A stretch of 64,000 nucleotides of DNA from Herbaspirillum hiltneri N3 (lineage in GTDB: Bacteria; Pseudomonadota; Gammaproteobacteria; Burkholderiales; Burkholderiaceae_D): positions 3,720,001 to 3,784,000 of the forward strand of contig NZ_CP011409.1 in assembly GCF_001267925.1 (NCBI RefSeq). The letters run 5' to 3'. The position numbers and the translations under genes are program-made. The notes under the pieces were generated by a model. The model had not been told where the DNA came from, ran no database searches, and worked only from the letters and a program-made list of their open reading frames with translations. Position 1 is the stretch's first letter. The number at the start of each line of letters is the position of its first letter. Positions 38,323 through 47,908 of this stretch are shown piece after piece.

Positions 38323-38922
38323 TCAATAATCCAGTCCCCAGTCGACCACGATTTTCTTGTCCGCCAGACTGACGGTCTTGACGAACTGGTCAACGTACGG
38401 AATCAGGATTTCTGCAGCAGCCTTGCCGCCGGCGCGCTCAGCCTGAATTTCGACCTGAACTTCAGTTTGCACTTCAACCGGAACGGTGGGAACCGCGACA
38501 CGCAGGATCGGGTGAGCCCCGTTGTCCATCAGATCGCTGACCACGCCCAGGGACTCGCCCTGCATGTTTTCAACTGCCAGGCCGATCAGATCGACCCAGT
38601 AAAATTCTCCGTCGGATAAAGCAGGAAAGTGGCTGCGCGCGATCTGCACCACGGCGCCCTTGAGCGCTTCGGCGGCATCACGACCAGCCACTCCCATTAA
38701 CCTTGCCACCACATCACCGCTGTGGGACTTGGCTTGCATCATCTCGACATCGCGCAACTCCGGCTTGTCCAGCCACCAGGTTTTTGCGCCCAGCAGAGCA
38801 TCTGCATCCGCTGAATAAGGTTTGACCCGCACCCATCCCTGAATACCATAAGCACCTGAGATGTAACCTACCGTCAACAGATCCGGGGGAACTGCAACGC
38901 CTGATTGTGATGTGCGCGACAA
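38323..38922 (-). CDS. rimM: 16S rRNA processing protein RimM
   Basis: RimM is the maturation factor for the 30S head and binds S19. The 199-residue protein has the N-terminal barrel GYISGAYGIQGWVRVKPYSADAD and the C-terminal PRC-barrel segment EFYWVDLIGLAVENMQGESLGVV followed by LIPYVDQFVKTVSLADKKIVVDWGLDY. A Glu/Val-rich insert near residues 150-170 (VEVQTEVQVEIQAE) is longer than usual. It is the second gene of the operon. Confidence 0.95.
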   Translation of the reverse strand: MSRTSQSGVAVPPDLLTVGYISGAYGIQGWVRVKPYSADADALLGAKTWWLDKPELRDVEMMQAKSHSGDVVARLMGVAGRDAAEALKGAVVQIARSHFPALSDGEFYWVDLIGLAVENMQGESLGVVSDLMDNGAHPILRVAVPTVPVEVQTEVQVEIQAERAGGKAAAEILIPYVDQFVKTVSLADKKIVVDWGLDY

Positions 38923-38971
38923 ACCTGCCTTACCAATACGCTTGCGAAACTAAAGCCGAATGCAACTGCAA

Positions 38972-39226
38972 TTAAGCAGCGACCTTCTTGCCTGCTTCGC
39001 TGACCAGACGGGCAACGGTTGGGGACAGCTGTGCGCCGACGCCTTCCCAGTGAGCCAGGCGGTCCTGAGCGATACGGAAGGATTCTTCCTTACCGGATGC
39101 AACCGGGTTGTAGAAACCCAGACGCTCGATAAAGCGACCGTCGCGGCGATTGCGCGAATCAGTTGCAACGATGTTGAAGAATGGGCGCTTCTTGGCGCCT
39201 CCACGAGCTAAACGAATAACGACCAT
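38972..39226 (-). CDS. rpsP: 30S ribosomal protein S16
   Basis: The 84-residue protein begins [20 protein letters not shown], the invariant S16 start, and continues with [21 protein letters not shown]. It is the first gene of the rpsP-rimM-trmD-rplS operon; the upstream 270 bases must carry the promoter. Confidence 0.97.
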   Translation of the reverse strand: MVVIRLARGGAKKRPFFNIVATDSRNRRDGRFIERLGFYNPVASGKEESFRIAQDRLAHWEGVGAQLSPTVARLVSEAGKKVAA

Positions 39227-39498
39227 AATGGTTCCAAAAAGTGTTCGAACACGGAAAAGCTGGTGATTATAGCCGAATTACCGGCCACGCAGCAAGATGA
39301 ATACGGGAAAGCGGCCAGACCCGGGCGCGGAACCGGTCCGGCTCCTTCCGTCCTTCCCGCCTGATTTTGCCCTTTTCAGGGCGACGCGCCCCGAAACGGT
39401 CTTCGGGACGCCCTTTCCTGCGGCTATACTAGGCGCAGTTTTTTTACAACACTGCAGGCCGATCCTGCGCCTTCTTTTGCCATCGAGAAATTAGCTTC

Positions 39499-39915
39499 AT
39501 GACAATTCAGCACAAGAACAAGACCTTCACGACTTTCCTGGCCGCCGTTTTCGGCGGCATCGGCATCCATCGCTTTTATATGGCCGGCCGCAAAGACCCG
39601 ATCGGCTGGCTGCATCTCGCCACCTTGCCGGTGTCGGCGCTGCTGATCTGGACGTTCAGCAACTCGCAGCCGCTGTTCATGGGCATGCTGTTTGCGCTGT
39701 CGGTATTGTGCGGCTTCCTCGAAGCCCTCGTCATCGGACTGACGCCGGACGAAAAATGGGATGCGACCCGCAACCCGGCATCCGGCAAGAAATCGGAATC
39801 GCACTGGGTCCTGGCGCTGATCCTGGTATTGACGCTCGGCGTCGGTGCCATGTCGGTGATCGCCTTGATGGCGCGCAGTTTCGATCTGCTCTTCACCGGC
39901 GGCGCTTACGGCTGA
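39499..39915 (+). CDS. TM2-domain membrane protein
   Basis: The 138-residue protein starts at ATG 39499. The N-terminal KNKTFTTFLAAVFGGIGIHRFYMAGRKDP is the TM2 pattern, a short soluble tip between two helices, including the G-HRFY turn. Four hydrophobic segments are predicted (about residues 10-25, 35-55, 60-80, 102-125). TM2 proteins have no firm bacterial function. It is convergent with the acyl-CoA dehydrogenase gene across the very GC-rich hairpin at 39919-39951. Confidence 0.82.
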   Translation: MTIQHKNKTFTTFLAAVFGGIGIHRFYMAGRKDPIGWLHLATLPVSALLIWTFSNSQPLFMGMLFALSVLCGFLEALVIGLTPDEKWDATRNPASGKKSESHWVLALILVLTLGVGAMSVIALMARSFDLLFTGGAYG

Positions 39916-39918
39916 ACC

Positions 39919-39951
39919 GGGGCGCCCGCCGGTCACGCCGGCGAGCGCCCC
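39919..39951. terminator. GC-rich hairpin between convergent genes
   Basis: Arms GGGGCGC/GCGCCCC enclose a second stem GCCGG/GCCGGC. There is no T-run, so it may be a Rho-assisted or structural end for both transcripts. Confidence 0.45.
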
Positions 39952-39955
39952 CGCA

Positions 39956-41755
39956 TCAGAATTGCTCTTCGGTCAGCGCCAGCACGCCGGCGCTGCCCTC
40001 CACCACTGCAGCGCGCAGCGACGAGGATTGGGTCAACACGTGATCCGCATAGAAACGCGCAGTCGCAATCTTGGCCTTGTAGAACTGCGCATCACCCTCG
40101 CCGGCTTTCAGCTTGTCGACGGCCACCAGCGCAGCGCGCGCCATTTGCCAGCCGCCCAGCACTACGCCGGCCAGCTTCAGATACGGCACGCTGCCTGAAA
40201 ACACACCCTTGATGTCGGTCTTGATATTCGCGACCACGTAGTTGACCACGTCGTCCAGCGCGCGCGTTCCGTCAACCAGGCGCTTGCGGATCGCCTGCAG
40301 GTCGTCGGCATACTCACCTGTGCCGGCGGCGAGCGCCGTTTCGGTCTTGTGGATCTGGCCGATGATACCCTTGGCCACGGCGCCGCCGTCACGCGAGGTC
40401 TTGCGGCCGACCAGATCGTTGGCCTGGATCGCGGTAGTGCCTTCGTAAATCGCCAGGATGCGCGCATCGCGGTAATACTGCGCGACGCCGGTTTCTTCGA
40501 TGAAGCCCATGCCGCCATGCACCTGCACGCCGGTCGACGTGACGTCGATGGACAACTCGGTCGACCAGCCCTTGACGATGGGCACCAGGTATTCGTAGAC
40601 GGCCTGGTTGGTTTTGCGGGTCGCTTCGTCGGCGTGATGATGACCGGCGTCCGACGCCGCTGCGGCGACATACGCCAGCGCGCGCGACGCCTCCACCTGG
40701 GAACGCATCGACATCAGCATGCGGCGCACGTCCGGCTGGTGGATGATGGTGACCGCGCCGGCCGAACCCGCCAGGTCGCGCGATTGCACGCGGTCCTTGG
40801 CGTAGGCCACGGCTTGTTGATAGGCGCGTTCGGCGATGCTGATGCCCTGGATACCGACCGCGAAACGCGCGGCGTTCATCATGATGAACATGTATTCCAG
40901 ACCGCGATTTTCTTCGCCGACCAGCATGCCGACGGCGCCGCCATGGTCGCCGAATTGCAGCACTGCCGTCGGGCTGGCCTTGATGCCGAGCTTGTGTTCG
41001 ATCGAGACGCAATGCACGTCGTTGCGCTCGCCCAGCGAACCGTCCGGCTTGACCAGGAACTTCGGCACGATGAACAGCGAAATGCCTTTCACGCCTTCCG
41101 GCGCATTCGGCGTACGCGCCAGCACCAGATGGACGATATTCTCGGCCATGTCGTGCTCGCCGTAGGTGATGAAAATCTTGGTGCCCGACAATTTGAACGT
41201 GCCGTCGTCCTGCGGCACCGCACGCGTACGCACGAGCGCCAGGTCGGAACCGGCTTGCGGCTCGGTCAGATTCATCGTGCCGGTCCACTTGCCGGAGATG
41301 AAGTTGGTCAGATAGGTACTTTTTTGCTCCTCGGTGCCGGCCGTCATCAACGCCTCGATGGTGCCGTCGGTGAGCAGCGGGCACAGTGCGAAAGAGAGAT
41401 TCGCGGAATTGAGCATTTCGATACAGGGCGTCGCCACCAGTTTCGGCAGGCCCTGGCCGCCGAATTCGACCGGATGCTGCACGCCCTGCCAGCCTGCTTC
41501 GCCAAACTGCCTGAATGCTTCCTTGAAGCCCTTGCTGGTCGTGACCTTGCCATCGCTCCAGGAGCTCGGCTCCTTGTCGGCGGAATGGTTGAGCGGCGCC
41601 ACCACTTCACTGCAGAACTTGGCCTTTTCTTCCAGAATGGCTTCCACGGTTTCCGGTGTGGCGTCTTCGCAGTTGGGCAATGCGTTGACTTCCGACAATC
41701 CAGCCAGTTCGTTCATGACGAACAGCATATCCTTCAATGGTGCGACGTAGCTCAT
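39956..41755 (-). CDS. acyl-CoA dehydrogenase with C-terminal extension (DmdC-like)
   Basis: FAD enzyme that oxidises acyl-CoA to enoyl-CoA and passes electrons to ETF. The 599-residue protein starts at ATG 41753-41755 (MSYVAPLKDM). An N-terminal helical extension precedes the standard domains: FAD/substrate loop GTMNLTEPQAGSDLALVRT and TKIFITYGEHDM, then the C-terminal helical domain with MGFIEETGVAQYYRDARILAIYEGTTAIQANDLVGRK carrying the catalytic glutamate. The last about 130 residues are the Acyl-CoA_dh_C-type domain. This is the long family containing 3-methylmercaptopropionyl-CoA dehydrogenase. Exact substrate is unknown. It follows etfA after a terminator. Confidence 0.88.
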   Translation of the reverse strand: MSYVAPLKDMLFVMNELAGLSEVNALPNCEDATPETVEAILEEKAKFCSEVVAPLNHSADKEPSSWSDGKVTTSKGFKEAFRQFGEAGWQGVQHPVEFGGQGLPKLVATPCIEMLNSANLSFALCPLLTDGTIEALMTAGTEEQKSTYLTNFISGKWTGTMNLTEPQAGSDLALVRTRAVPQDDGTFKLSGTKIFITYGEHDMAENIVHLVLARTPNAPEGVKGISLFIVPKFLVKPDGSLGERNDVHCVSIEHKLGIKASPTAVLQFGDHGGAVGMLVGEENRGLEYMFIMMNAARFAVGIQGISIAERAYQQAVAYAKDRVQSRDLAGSAGAVTIIHQPDVRRMLMSMRSQVEASRALAYVAAAASDAGHHHADEATRKTNQAVYEYLVPIVKGWSTELSIDVTSTGVQVHGGMGFIEETGVAQYYRDARILAIYEGTTAIQANDLVGRKTSRDGGAVAKGIIGQIHKTETALAAGTGEYADDLQAIRKRLVDGTRALDDVVNYVVANIKTDIKGVFSGSVPYLKLAGVVLGGWQMARAALVAVDKLKAGEGDAQFYKAKIATARFYADHVLTQSSSLRAAVVEGSAGVLALTEEQF

Positions 41756-41837
41756 CTCCGACTCCTGATCCTGTGTACGCAATCTGTTGTTGCGCTGCTT
41801 ACGCATTCGTTTTTACTGCTTGTCATATTGCCGCTGC

Positions 41838-41873
41838 TAAAAAATCGGCCCTGTCATGCGAGAGGGCCGATTT
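41838..41873 (-). terminator. terminator between etfA and the acyl-CoA dehydrogenase gene
   Basis: Stem AAATCGGCCCT/AGGGCCGATTT with a 10-base loop, followed on the minus strand by TTTTTTAGC. It probably separates or attenuates the dehydrogenase transcript. Confidence 0.75.
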
Positions 41874-41884
41874 GGTATTGCCGC

Positions 41885-42835
41885 TTACCCCAGTTGCTTG
41901 ACCAGCTCGGGCACGACCTCGAACAAGTCGCCGACGATGCCGTAATCGGCCACCGAGAAAATCGGCGCCTCTTCATCCTTGTTGATCGCCACGATCACCT
42001 TGGAGTCCTTCATCCCGGCCAGATGCTGGATCGCGCCGGAAATACCGACGGCGATATACAGCTGCGGCGCCACGATCTTGCCGGTCTGGCCAACTTGCCA
42101 GTCGTTCGGCACATAGCCCGCATCGACTGCGGCGCGCGAGGCGCCCATGGCGGCGTTGAGCTTGTCGGCCAGCGGTTCGAGGATCTTGAAGCTTTCCGAC
42201 GATCCCATGCCGCGGCCGCCCGAGACGATGATCTTGGCGGCGGTCAGTTCAGGACGATCCGACTTCGCCACTTCGCGCGAGACGAAGCTGGACTTGCCGG
42301 AGTCGGCCACGGCCGTCAACGATTCGACCGCTGCGCTGCCGCCTGTTGCTGCAGCATCAAAACCGGTCGTGCGCACGGTGATGACCTTGATCGCATCAGT
42401 CGATTGCACGGTGGCGATCGCATTGCCTGCATAGATCGGACGCGCGAAGGTGTTCGGGCTGTCGACCTTGGTGATCTCGGAAATCTGCGCCACGTCCAGC
42501 CTGGCGGCCACGCGCGGCAGGATGTTCTTGCCGTAGGCAGTGGCCGGGGCCAGGATATGGGTGTAGTCCTTGGCGATGGCCAGTGCTTGCTCGGCGACGT
42601 TCTCGGCGAGGCCGTCGGCGAAGTGTGGTGCGTCGGCCAGCAGGACTTTTGTTACGCCGGCGATTTGCGCGGCGGCGTCAGCGGCGGCCTTGGCATTGTG
42701 GCCTGCGACCAGGACGTGGACGTTGCCGCCGGCTTGTAGTTGCGTCTGTACTGCGGCGGTGACGGTGTTCAGTGTGCTGCCCTTGAGGCTGGCATTGTCG
42801 TGTTCTGCGATAACTAACGCTGCGAGTGCGGTCAT
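41885..42835 (-). CDS. etfA: electron transfer flavoprotein alpha subunit
   Basis: ETF-alpha binds FAD and accepts electrons from acyl-CoA dehydrogenases. The 316-residue protein ends in the FAD-binding domain: [68 protein letters not shown] and [22 protein letters not shown]. It lies 12 bases after etfB in the same operon. Confidence 0.97.
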   Translation of the reverse strand: MTALAALVIAEHDNASLKGSTLNTVTAAVQTQLQAGGNVHVLVAGHNAKAAADAAAQIAGVTKVLLADAPHFADGLAENVAEQALAIAKDYTHILAPATAYGKNILPRVAARLDVAQISEITKVDSPNTFARPIYAGNAIATVQSTDAIKVITVRTTGFDAAATGGSAAVESLTAVADSGKSSFVSREVAKSDRPELTAAKIIVSGGRGMGSSESFKILEPLADKLNAAMGASRAAVDAGYVPNDWQVGQTGKIVAPQLYIAVGISGAIQHLAGMKDSKVIVAINKDEEAPIFSVADYGIVGDLFEVVPELVKQLG

Positions 42836-42847
42836 GTTGTCTCTTCC

Positions 42848-43603
42848 TTAAATGACTTTGGCTTCGTTTCTGAGCTTCGCCACCAGCGTGGCGACGTCAG
42901 GCACTTTCACGCCTGCGCTGCGCTTGGCCGGCTCGGCGACCTTGAGGGTCTTGACGCGCGGGGCGACATCGACGCCCAGATCGTCCGGCTTGACGATGTC
43001 CAGCGTCTTTTTCTTGGCCTTCATGATGTTGGGCAGCGTGACGTAGCGCGGTTCGTTCAGGCGCAGGTCGGTGGTGACGATGGCGGGCAGCGTCAGCGAC
43101 AGGGTTTCCAGGCCGCCGTCGACTTCACGGGTGACCGAGACCTTGCCGTCTTCGACCACGACCTTCGAGGCGAAAGTGGCTTGCGGCCAGCCCAGCAGCG
43201 CCGCCAGCATCTGGCCGGTCTGGTTGGAGTCGTCGTCGATGGCTTGCTTGCCGAGGATGATCAGTTGCGGCTGCTCCTTGTCGGCCAGGGCCTTGAGCAG
43301 CTTGGCGACAGCCAGCGGTTGCAGGTCGAGCTCGGCCGGTGTTTCCACCAGGATGCCGCGGTCGGCGCCGATGGCCATGGCGGTGCGCAGGGTTTCCTGG
43401 CATTGCGTCACGCCGCAGGAAACCGCGATGACTTCGGTGACTTTACCGGCTTCCTTGAGACGCGTGGCTTCTTCCACCGCAATCTCGTCGAACGGGTTCA
43501 TCGACATCTTGACGTTGGCGATGTCGACACCGCTACCGTCGGATTTGACGCGTACTTTGACGTTGTAATCTACTACCCGCTTGACGGGGACTAATACTTT
43601 CAT
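42848..43603 (-). CDS. etfB: electron transfer flavoprotein beta subunit
   Basis: ETF-beta is the AMP-binding partner of EtfA. The 251-residue protein starts [20 protein letters not shown]. The family signature VNEIAxEEAxR is seen as [16 protein letters not shown], and [20 protein letters not shown] is the conserved loop that contacts dehydrogenases. First gene of the etfBA pair. Confidence 0.97.
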   Translation of the reverse strand: MKVLVPVKRVVDYNVKVRVKSDGSGVDIANVKMSMNPFDEIAVEEATRLKEAGKVTEVIAVSCGVTQCQETLRTAMAIGADRGILVETPAELDLQPLAVAKLLKALADKEQPQLIILGKQAIDDDSNQTGQMLAALLGWPQATFASKVVVEDGKVSVTREVDGGLETLSLTLPAIVTTDLRLNEPRYVTLPNIMKAKKKTLDIVKPDDLGVDVAPRVKTLKVAEPAKRSAGVKVPDVATLVAKLRNEAKVI

Positions 43604-43831
43604 CGCCTGGTCCTTGGAAAAATCGAATTGACGTAAACGTTAACTGAACAGTGATTATAAAAGCAAAAGTGCGGCAAAAGCCGGACACCATTCAAATTTA
43701 GCACGATCGTTCTTTTTAATGTGTGAAGCATACACACTAAATCGCCGCAGCGAAAGTCCTTGGAACAGCTTTTTTGGAAAGGATGTCAGCGGAGTTTCCG
43801 GACGACGCCGTCCGGATTCCGCAGAGGAAAA

Positions 43832-44791
43832 TTACACCGCCAGATGCACCGGTTGTGCGCCGCGCAAGCCGGCAATCAGATTGTCGACGGCGAGTTCGGC
43901 CATGGCGCGACGCGTTTCGTGCGTGGCCGAACCGATATGCGGCAAGGCCACGACATTGGGCAATTGCAGCAACGGAGAATCGGCCGGCAATGGTTCCTGT
44001 TCGAAGACGTCAAGTCCCGCGCCGTAAATGGTCTTGCGCTGCAGCGCCTCGATCAGCGCCGCCTCATCAACGATGCGTCCGCGCGAGGCATTGATGAAAA
44101 TGGCGCTCGGCTTCATCAGTCCGAACTCGCGCGCGCCGATGGTGCGCTCGGTCTGCGCCGTCAGCGGCAGCATCGGACAAACGAAGTCGGCCTGCTGAAA
44201 TAGTTCATCGCGCGTCACATACGTCGCCGCCAGCGAAGCTTCCGCCTCGGGATTGGGGCGCGTGTTGTGATACACGATCTTCATGCCGAAACCATGATGC
44301 GCCCGCCGCGCCACCGCGCCACCGATGCGGCCCATGCCGAGCATACCCAGCGTCTTGCCATGCACGTTGACGCCGAACAGCGACTCACCGATGCTGCCCT
44401 TCCATTTGCCGGCCTTGACGAATTCCGCCAACTCCACCACGCGGCGCGCGCTGGCAAGAATCAGTGAAAAGATCGCGTCCGCCGTCGCCTCGTTCAGCAC
44501 GCCCGGCGTATGCGCCAGCATCAGGCCGCGCTTGCGGAAATAATCGAGGTCGAAGTTGTCGACGCCGACCGACACCGTCGAAGCGATCTTGAGCAAGGGA
44601 GCCGCCTCCAGCAGGTCGTTGCCGATCGGCAAACTGGCGCCGATGATGCCCTGCGCCGTCGCCAGCGCCGCCTGGAACTGGGCGCGGTTGCCGGCGTTGA
44701 CCGTTTCGAAACAGGTGACCTCGAATTCATCGCGCAGGCGTTGCAGCAAATCCTCCGGCAACTTCTTGTATACGACTACATGTTGTTTCAT
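43832..44791 (-). CDS. kguD: 2-hydroxyacid dehydrogenase, probable 2-keto-6-phosphogluconate reductase
   Basis: The 319-residue NAD(P)-dependent enzyme starts at ATG 44789-44791 (MKQHVVVYKK). The Rossmann domain has GMLGMGRIGGAVARRAH, and a basic residue in YHNTRPNPE favours NADPH. The catalytic triad is visible: Arg in NASRGRIVDE, Glu in DVFEQEPLP, His in LPHIGSATHETR. On its own it would be called glyoxylate/hydroxypyruvate or ketogluconate reductase. Its place 19 bases after a sugar-acid kinase and the KguE-like isomerase supports KguD, which reduces 2-keto-6-phosphogluconate to 6-phosphogluconate. Last gene of the operon. Confidence 0.72.
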   Translation of the reverse strand: MKQHVVVYKKLPEDLLQRLRDEFEVTCFETVNAGNRAQFQAALATAQGIIGASLPIGNDLLEAAPLLKIASTVSVGVDNFDLDYFRKRGLMLAHTPGVLNEATADAIFSLILASARRVVELAEFVKAGKWKGSIGESLFGVNVHGKTLGMLGMGRIGGAVARRAHHGFGMKIVYHNTRPNPEAEASLAATYVTRDELFQQADFVCPMLPLTAQTERTIGAREFGLMKPSAIFINASRGRIVDEAALIEALQRKTIYGAGLDVFEQEPLPADSPLLQLPNVVALPHIGSATHETRRAMAELAVDNLIAGLRGAQPVHLAV

Positions 44792-44810
44792 TGGATATTC
44801 CCGAATGGCG

Positions 44811-45755
44811 TCAGGCGGAAGCGGCGTCGAGTTGTGCGCGCGTCGGCAGACCTTCCATGTCGCCCACCACCTGGATGGCGAATGCACCGATACGGTTGCC
44901 GCGCATCACGGCCTCCGGCATGGACAAGGCTTCCAGCAAGCCGCTGATCACGCCGACGGCAAAACCGTCGCCGGCGCCGACCGTGTCGACCACTTCCTTG
45001 ACCGCGACGCCGGCCACGATGCCTTCATCGCTGGCGTTGCGGAAGTAGGCGCCGTCCGCGCCCAGTTTGATGATGACTTGCTTGACGCCGCGCTCAAGAT
45101 AGAACGCGGCGATATCGCGCGGCTCGCTGTGGCCGGTCAGGATCTTGCCTTCACTCAGGCCGGGCAGCACCCAGTCGGCCTTGAACGCCAGCTCGTTGAG
45201 CTTCTGCGCCATGACTTCCTGCGACGGCCACAGCATCGGACGCAGATTCGGATCGAAGGAAATCGTCTTGCCGCGTGCGCGCATGAAATCCAGTGCGTGA
45301 TGCGCGAACGCCATCGTGGTCGGCGACAAGGCGGCGGCGATACCGGTCGTATGCAGGTGGCGTGCGCCACCGAAATAGGCTTCGTCGAAATCGACCTGCG
45401 ACAGATGACTCGCGGCCGAACCCTTGCGGTAATACTCGATGGCGGGATCTCCTCCATCCACGGCCTTGGCCTTGAGCTGGATCGCGGTGCGGAATTCCTT
45501 GTCGGTCGCCACGTGGCTGACGTCGACGCCTTCCTGGGCAACGCGCTTGCAGATGAAGCGGCCGAAGGAATCGTTGCCGACGCGGCTGACCCAGCCAACC
45601 TTCAGGCCCAGGCGCGCCAGGCCGATGGCGACATTGGTTTCCGCGCCCGCGAGGCGGCGCGTGTATTTTTCAACATCCGCGAAATCGCCGACTTCGTCCG
45701 CGACAAACAACGCCAGTGCTTCGCCGTACGTAACGACGTCCAGTTGTGTTTGCAT
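44811..45755 (-). CDS. kguK: PfkB-family sugar-acid kinase, probable 2-ketogluconate kinase
   Basis: The 314-residue ribokinase-type protein begins with VVTYGEALALFVADE and has RRLAGAETNVAIGLARLGLKVGWVSRVG (PfkB signature 1). The C-terminal anion hole and catalytic base are in VDTVGAGDGFAVGVISGLLEAL. The pattern is that of 2-keto-3-deoxygluconate and 2-ketogluconate kinases. It lies between the kguE and kguD homologues, so phosphorylation of imported 2-ketogluconate is the best inference; KDG kinase (kdgK) is the alternative. Confidence 0.72.
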   Translation of the reverse strand: MQTQLDVVTYGEALALFVADEVGDFADVEKYTRRLAGAETNVAIGLARLGLKVGWVSRVGNDSFGRFICKRVAQEGVDVSHVATDKEFRTAIQLKAKAVDGGDPAIEYYRKGSAASHLSQVDFDEAYFGGARHLHTTGIAAALSPTTMAFAHHALDFMRARGKTISFDPNLRPMLWPSQEVMAQKLNELAFKADWVLPGLSEGKILTGHSEPRDIAAFYLERGVKQVIIKLGADGAYFRNASDEGIVAGVAVKEVVDTVGAGDGFAVGVISGLLEALSMPEAVMRGNRIGAFAIQVVGDMEGLPTRAQLDAASA

Positions 45756-45793
45756 TACTTGTTCTCTCTGATGGTGTACGGCAGACGACGCGC

Positions 45794-46540
45794 CTAGGCC
45801 GAAGCCAGCATCGCCACGTAATCGCGGGTCATCGCTTCCAGGTCCTTGCCGATGATCGGGAATTCGATGGCGCGCTGCACGCCGCGCGGGAAATGGGAAA
45901 ACAGGCGGCGCCAGACGGCGTCGTCTTCATCGAGCGGAATCGCCTTGAGCTTGCCCTTGTCGTTCCACACGCCCTTGCAATGCACGTATTGCACGTGCGC
46001 CGCCAGCGTGCGGGCCGCCACTTCGGCATCGACGCCGCTCCAGCGCCAGTTGCCCATGTCGAAGGTCATGCCGACCGGGACGCCGGTGCCGGAACAGACG
46101 GCCAGGAAATTGGCGATCGATTCCAGTTTGCCGCCATGTTCGGTCTGGTCATTTTCCAGCAGCAAAGGCACGGGCGCCTGCGCGACGAAACGCGACCAGT
46201 CCAGCATGTTGCTGGCCGGCGAAAAATGCCCCAGCGACACTTTAAGGAAACGCGACTGCAGCTGTTGCGCCTCGTCCATCACCTGATCGAGTTCATCGCG
46301 CGCCAGCGAACCATCCTGGCGGAACAACTCGATCGGCGCCGAATACACCGAGAACAGCTTGTGCTTCGCCAGAAGTCCGTGCAGGTCCTCGAAATCGGGC
46401 AGCTCGACAAACAATTCCCGGCGTATTTCCAACCCCGCCGCACCGGCTGCGGCGACGATCGGAATCAGGTGCGCATGCCCGACCTGGCGCACGAAATCTG
46501 CGCCGTAGGCCGAGGCCGCAACCAATACGGGGGTCTTCAT
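45794..46540 (-). CDS. kguE: sugar-phosphate isomerase/epimerase family TIM barrel, KguE-like
   Basis: The 248-residue protein starts at ATG 46538-46540, overlapping the ABC ATPase stop (ATGA). It is an AP-endonuclease-2-type barrel: GLEIRRELFVELPDF, VPLLLENDQTEHGG, PVGMTFDMGNWRWSGVD (metal-binding Asp/His-like positions), VQYVHCKGVWNDKGK. In Pseudomonas, kguE is the first gene of the ketogluconate operon; its precise reaction is not settled. Order kguE-kguK-kguD is kept here, with the ABC transporter placed upstream. Confidence 0.7.
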   Translation of the reverse strand: MKTPVLVAASAYGADFVRQVGHAHLIPIVAAAGAAGLEIRRELFVELPDFEDLHGLLAKHKLFSVYSAPIELFRQDGSLARDELDQVMDEAQQLQSRFLKVSLGHFSPASNMLDWSRFVAQAPVPLLLENDQTEHGGKLESIANFLAVCSGTGVPVGMTFDMGNWRWSGVDAEVAARTLAAHVQYVHCKGVWNDKGKLKAIPLDEDDAVWRRLFSHFPRGVQRAIEFPIIGKDLEAMTRDYVAMLASA

Positions 46541-47271
46541 TTGATGTTGCCGGCGCCAACGAACTGGCGCGCTTCCGGCGTTTGCGGATCGGAGAAGAAT
46601 TCCTTCGACGGACGCGCTTCCCACACCTTGCCCTGATGCATGAACACGGTGAGATCGGCGACGCGCCGGGCGAATTCCATTTCGTGCGTGACGAGCAACA
46701 TAGTCATCCCTCCCCTTGCGAGTTCTTCCATGACTTTCAGCACTTCCTGCGTCAGCTCCGGGTCCAGCGCCGAGGTCACTTCGTCGAACAGCATGACCTG
46801 CGGCTCCATCGCCAGCGACCGGGCAATCGCCACGCGCTGCTGCTGGCCGCCCGACAATTGCTCCGGATAGGCGTCGCGCTTGTGATCGAGGCCGACCTGC
46901 TTGAGGACCTTGATCGCGGTTTCACGCGCTTTTTCGGTCGCCACTTTCTTGACGATGCGCGGCGACAGCATGACGTTCTCCTCCACGGTCAGATGCGGGA
47001 ACAGGTTGTAGTGCTGGAACACCATCCCGACATCCTTGCGCAGCTCGATCAGGTGCTCATGCTTGGCGGTGAGCTTGTGACCGGCGACATTGATGCTACC
47101 ACCATCAATCGTCTCCAGGCCATTGATGCAACGCAGCATGGTGCTTTTACCCGAACCGCTGCGGCCGATGACCGCAATAACCTGTCCGCGCTCGACGGAC
47201 AACGATATCCCATTCAAGACCTGGTTGCTGCCGAAGCTCTTGGTGATGTTCTCGATCTCAACGATGGGCAT
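46537..47271 (-). CDS. polar amino-acid-type ABC transporter, ATP-binding protein
   Basis: The 244-residue ATPase has Walker A GRSGSGKST, the Q-loop in VGMVFQHYNLFPHLTV, the ABC signature LSGGQQQRVAIARSL, Walker B VMLFDEVTSALDPE, and the H-loop TLLVTHEME. It belongs to the HisP/GlnQ group. It is encoded with two permeases and a binding protein and overlaps kguE by 4 bases, so the importer is tied to the ketogluconate genes rather than to amino-acid genes. Confidence 0.93.
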   Translation of the reverse strand: MPIVEIENITKSFGSNQVLNGISLSVERGQVIAVIGRSGSGKSTMLRCINGLETIDGGSINVAGHKLTAKHEHLIELRKDVGMVFQHYNLFPHLTVEENVMLSPRIVKKVATEKARETAIKVLKQVGLDHKRDAYPEQLSGGQQQRVAIARSLAMEPQVMLFDEVTSALDPELTQEVLKVMEELARGGMTMLLVTHEMEFARRVADLTVFMHQGKVWEARPSKEFFSDPQTPEARQFVGAGNIK

Positions 47272-47908
47272 GGAATTTCCTTTCTAGGGCAAAACTGAAT
47301 CGCGACAGCGGATAGCAGAAGATGAAATAGATCGCGGCGACAATCGGGAAGACGAGGAAGGGCTGGAAAGTCGCGTTACTGACGAGCTTGCCCGCCTGCG
47401 TCAACTCGACCAGACCGATGATGGAGGCAATCGAGGTGTTCTTGACGATTTGTACCAGGAAGCCGACCGTCGGCGGCAGCGAAATGCGCACTGCCTGCGG
47501 CAGGATCACATAGCGCAGCTGCTGCCAGCGCGTCATCGCCAACGCGGTCGACGCCTCCCACTGCGGTACCGGCACGGCTTCGATACAGCCGCGCCAGATT
47601 TCGCCGAGGTAGGCACTGGTGTAGATCGTCATGGCGATGGTCGCCGCCACCATCGGCGGCAGCTTGAAGCCATAGATCGCCAGTCCGTAGAACGACAGGA
47701 ACAGGATGATCAGCACCGGCGTGCCCTGGATGATCTGGATATACACCGCCGACAAGGTGCGCAGAATCTGCAGATGCGAGGTGCGCATCAGCGCCACGAC
47801 GAAACCGGCGGCGCCGCCGGCGATGAACGCCAGCACCGACAACAGCACGGTCCAGCGCGCAGCTTCCCACAAGAAGATGAACTGGTCCCAGGAAAATTCG
47901 GCAATCAT
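47258..47908 (-). CDS. polar amino-acid-type ABC transporter permease (second)
   Basis: The 216-residue permease has five hydrophobic segments and the HisM/GlnP-type EAA loop EASTALAMTRWQQLRYVILPQAVRISLPPTVGFLVQIVKNTS. It overlaps the first permease gene by 4 bases and the ATPase gene by 14. It forms the transmembrane heterodimer with the 47905-48603 product. Confidence 0.92.
   Translation of the reverse strand: MIAEFSWDQFIFLWEAARWTVLLSVLAFIAGGAAGFVVALMRTSHLQILRTLSAVYIQIIQGTPVLIILFLSFYGLAIYGFKLPPMVAATIAMTIYTSAYLGEIWRGCIEAVPVPQWEASTALAMTRWQQLRYVILPQAVRISLPPTVGFLVQIVKNTSIASIIGLVELTQAGKLVSNATFQPFLVFPIVAAIYFIFCYPLSRFSFALERKFHAHR

Noticed and set aside
40349..42739. 796-codon open frame antisense to the acyl-CoA dehydrogenase and etfA genes
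   Set aside because: Composition of a shadow frame; both underlying genes have clear domains and motifs.
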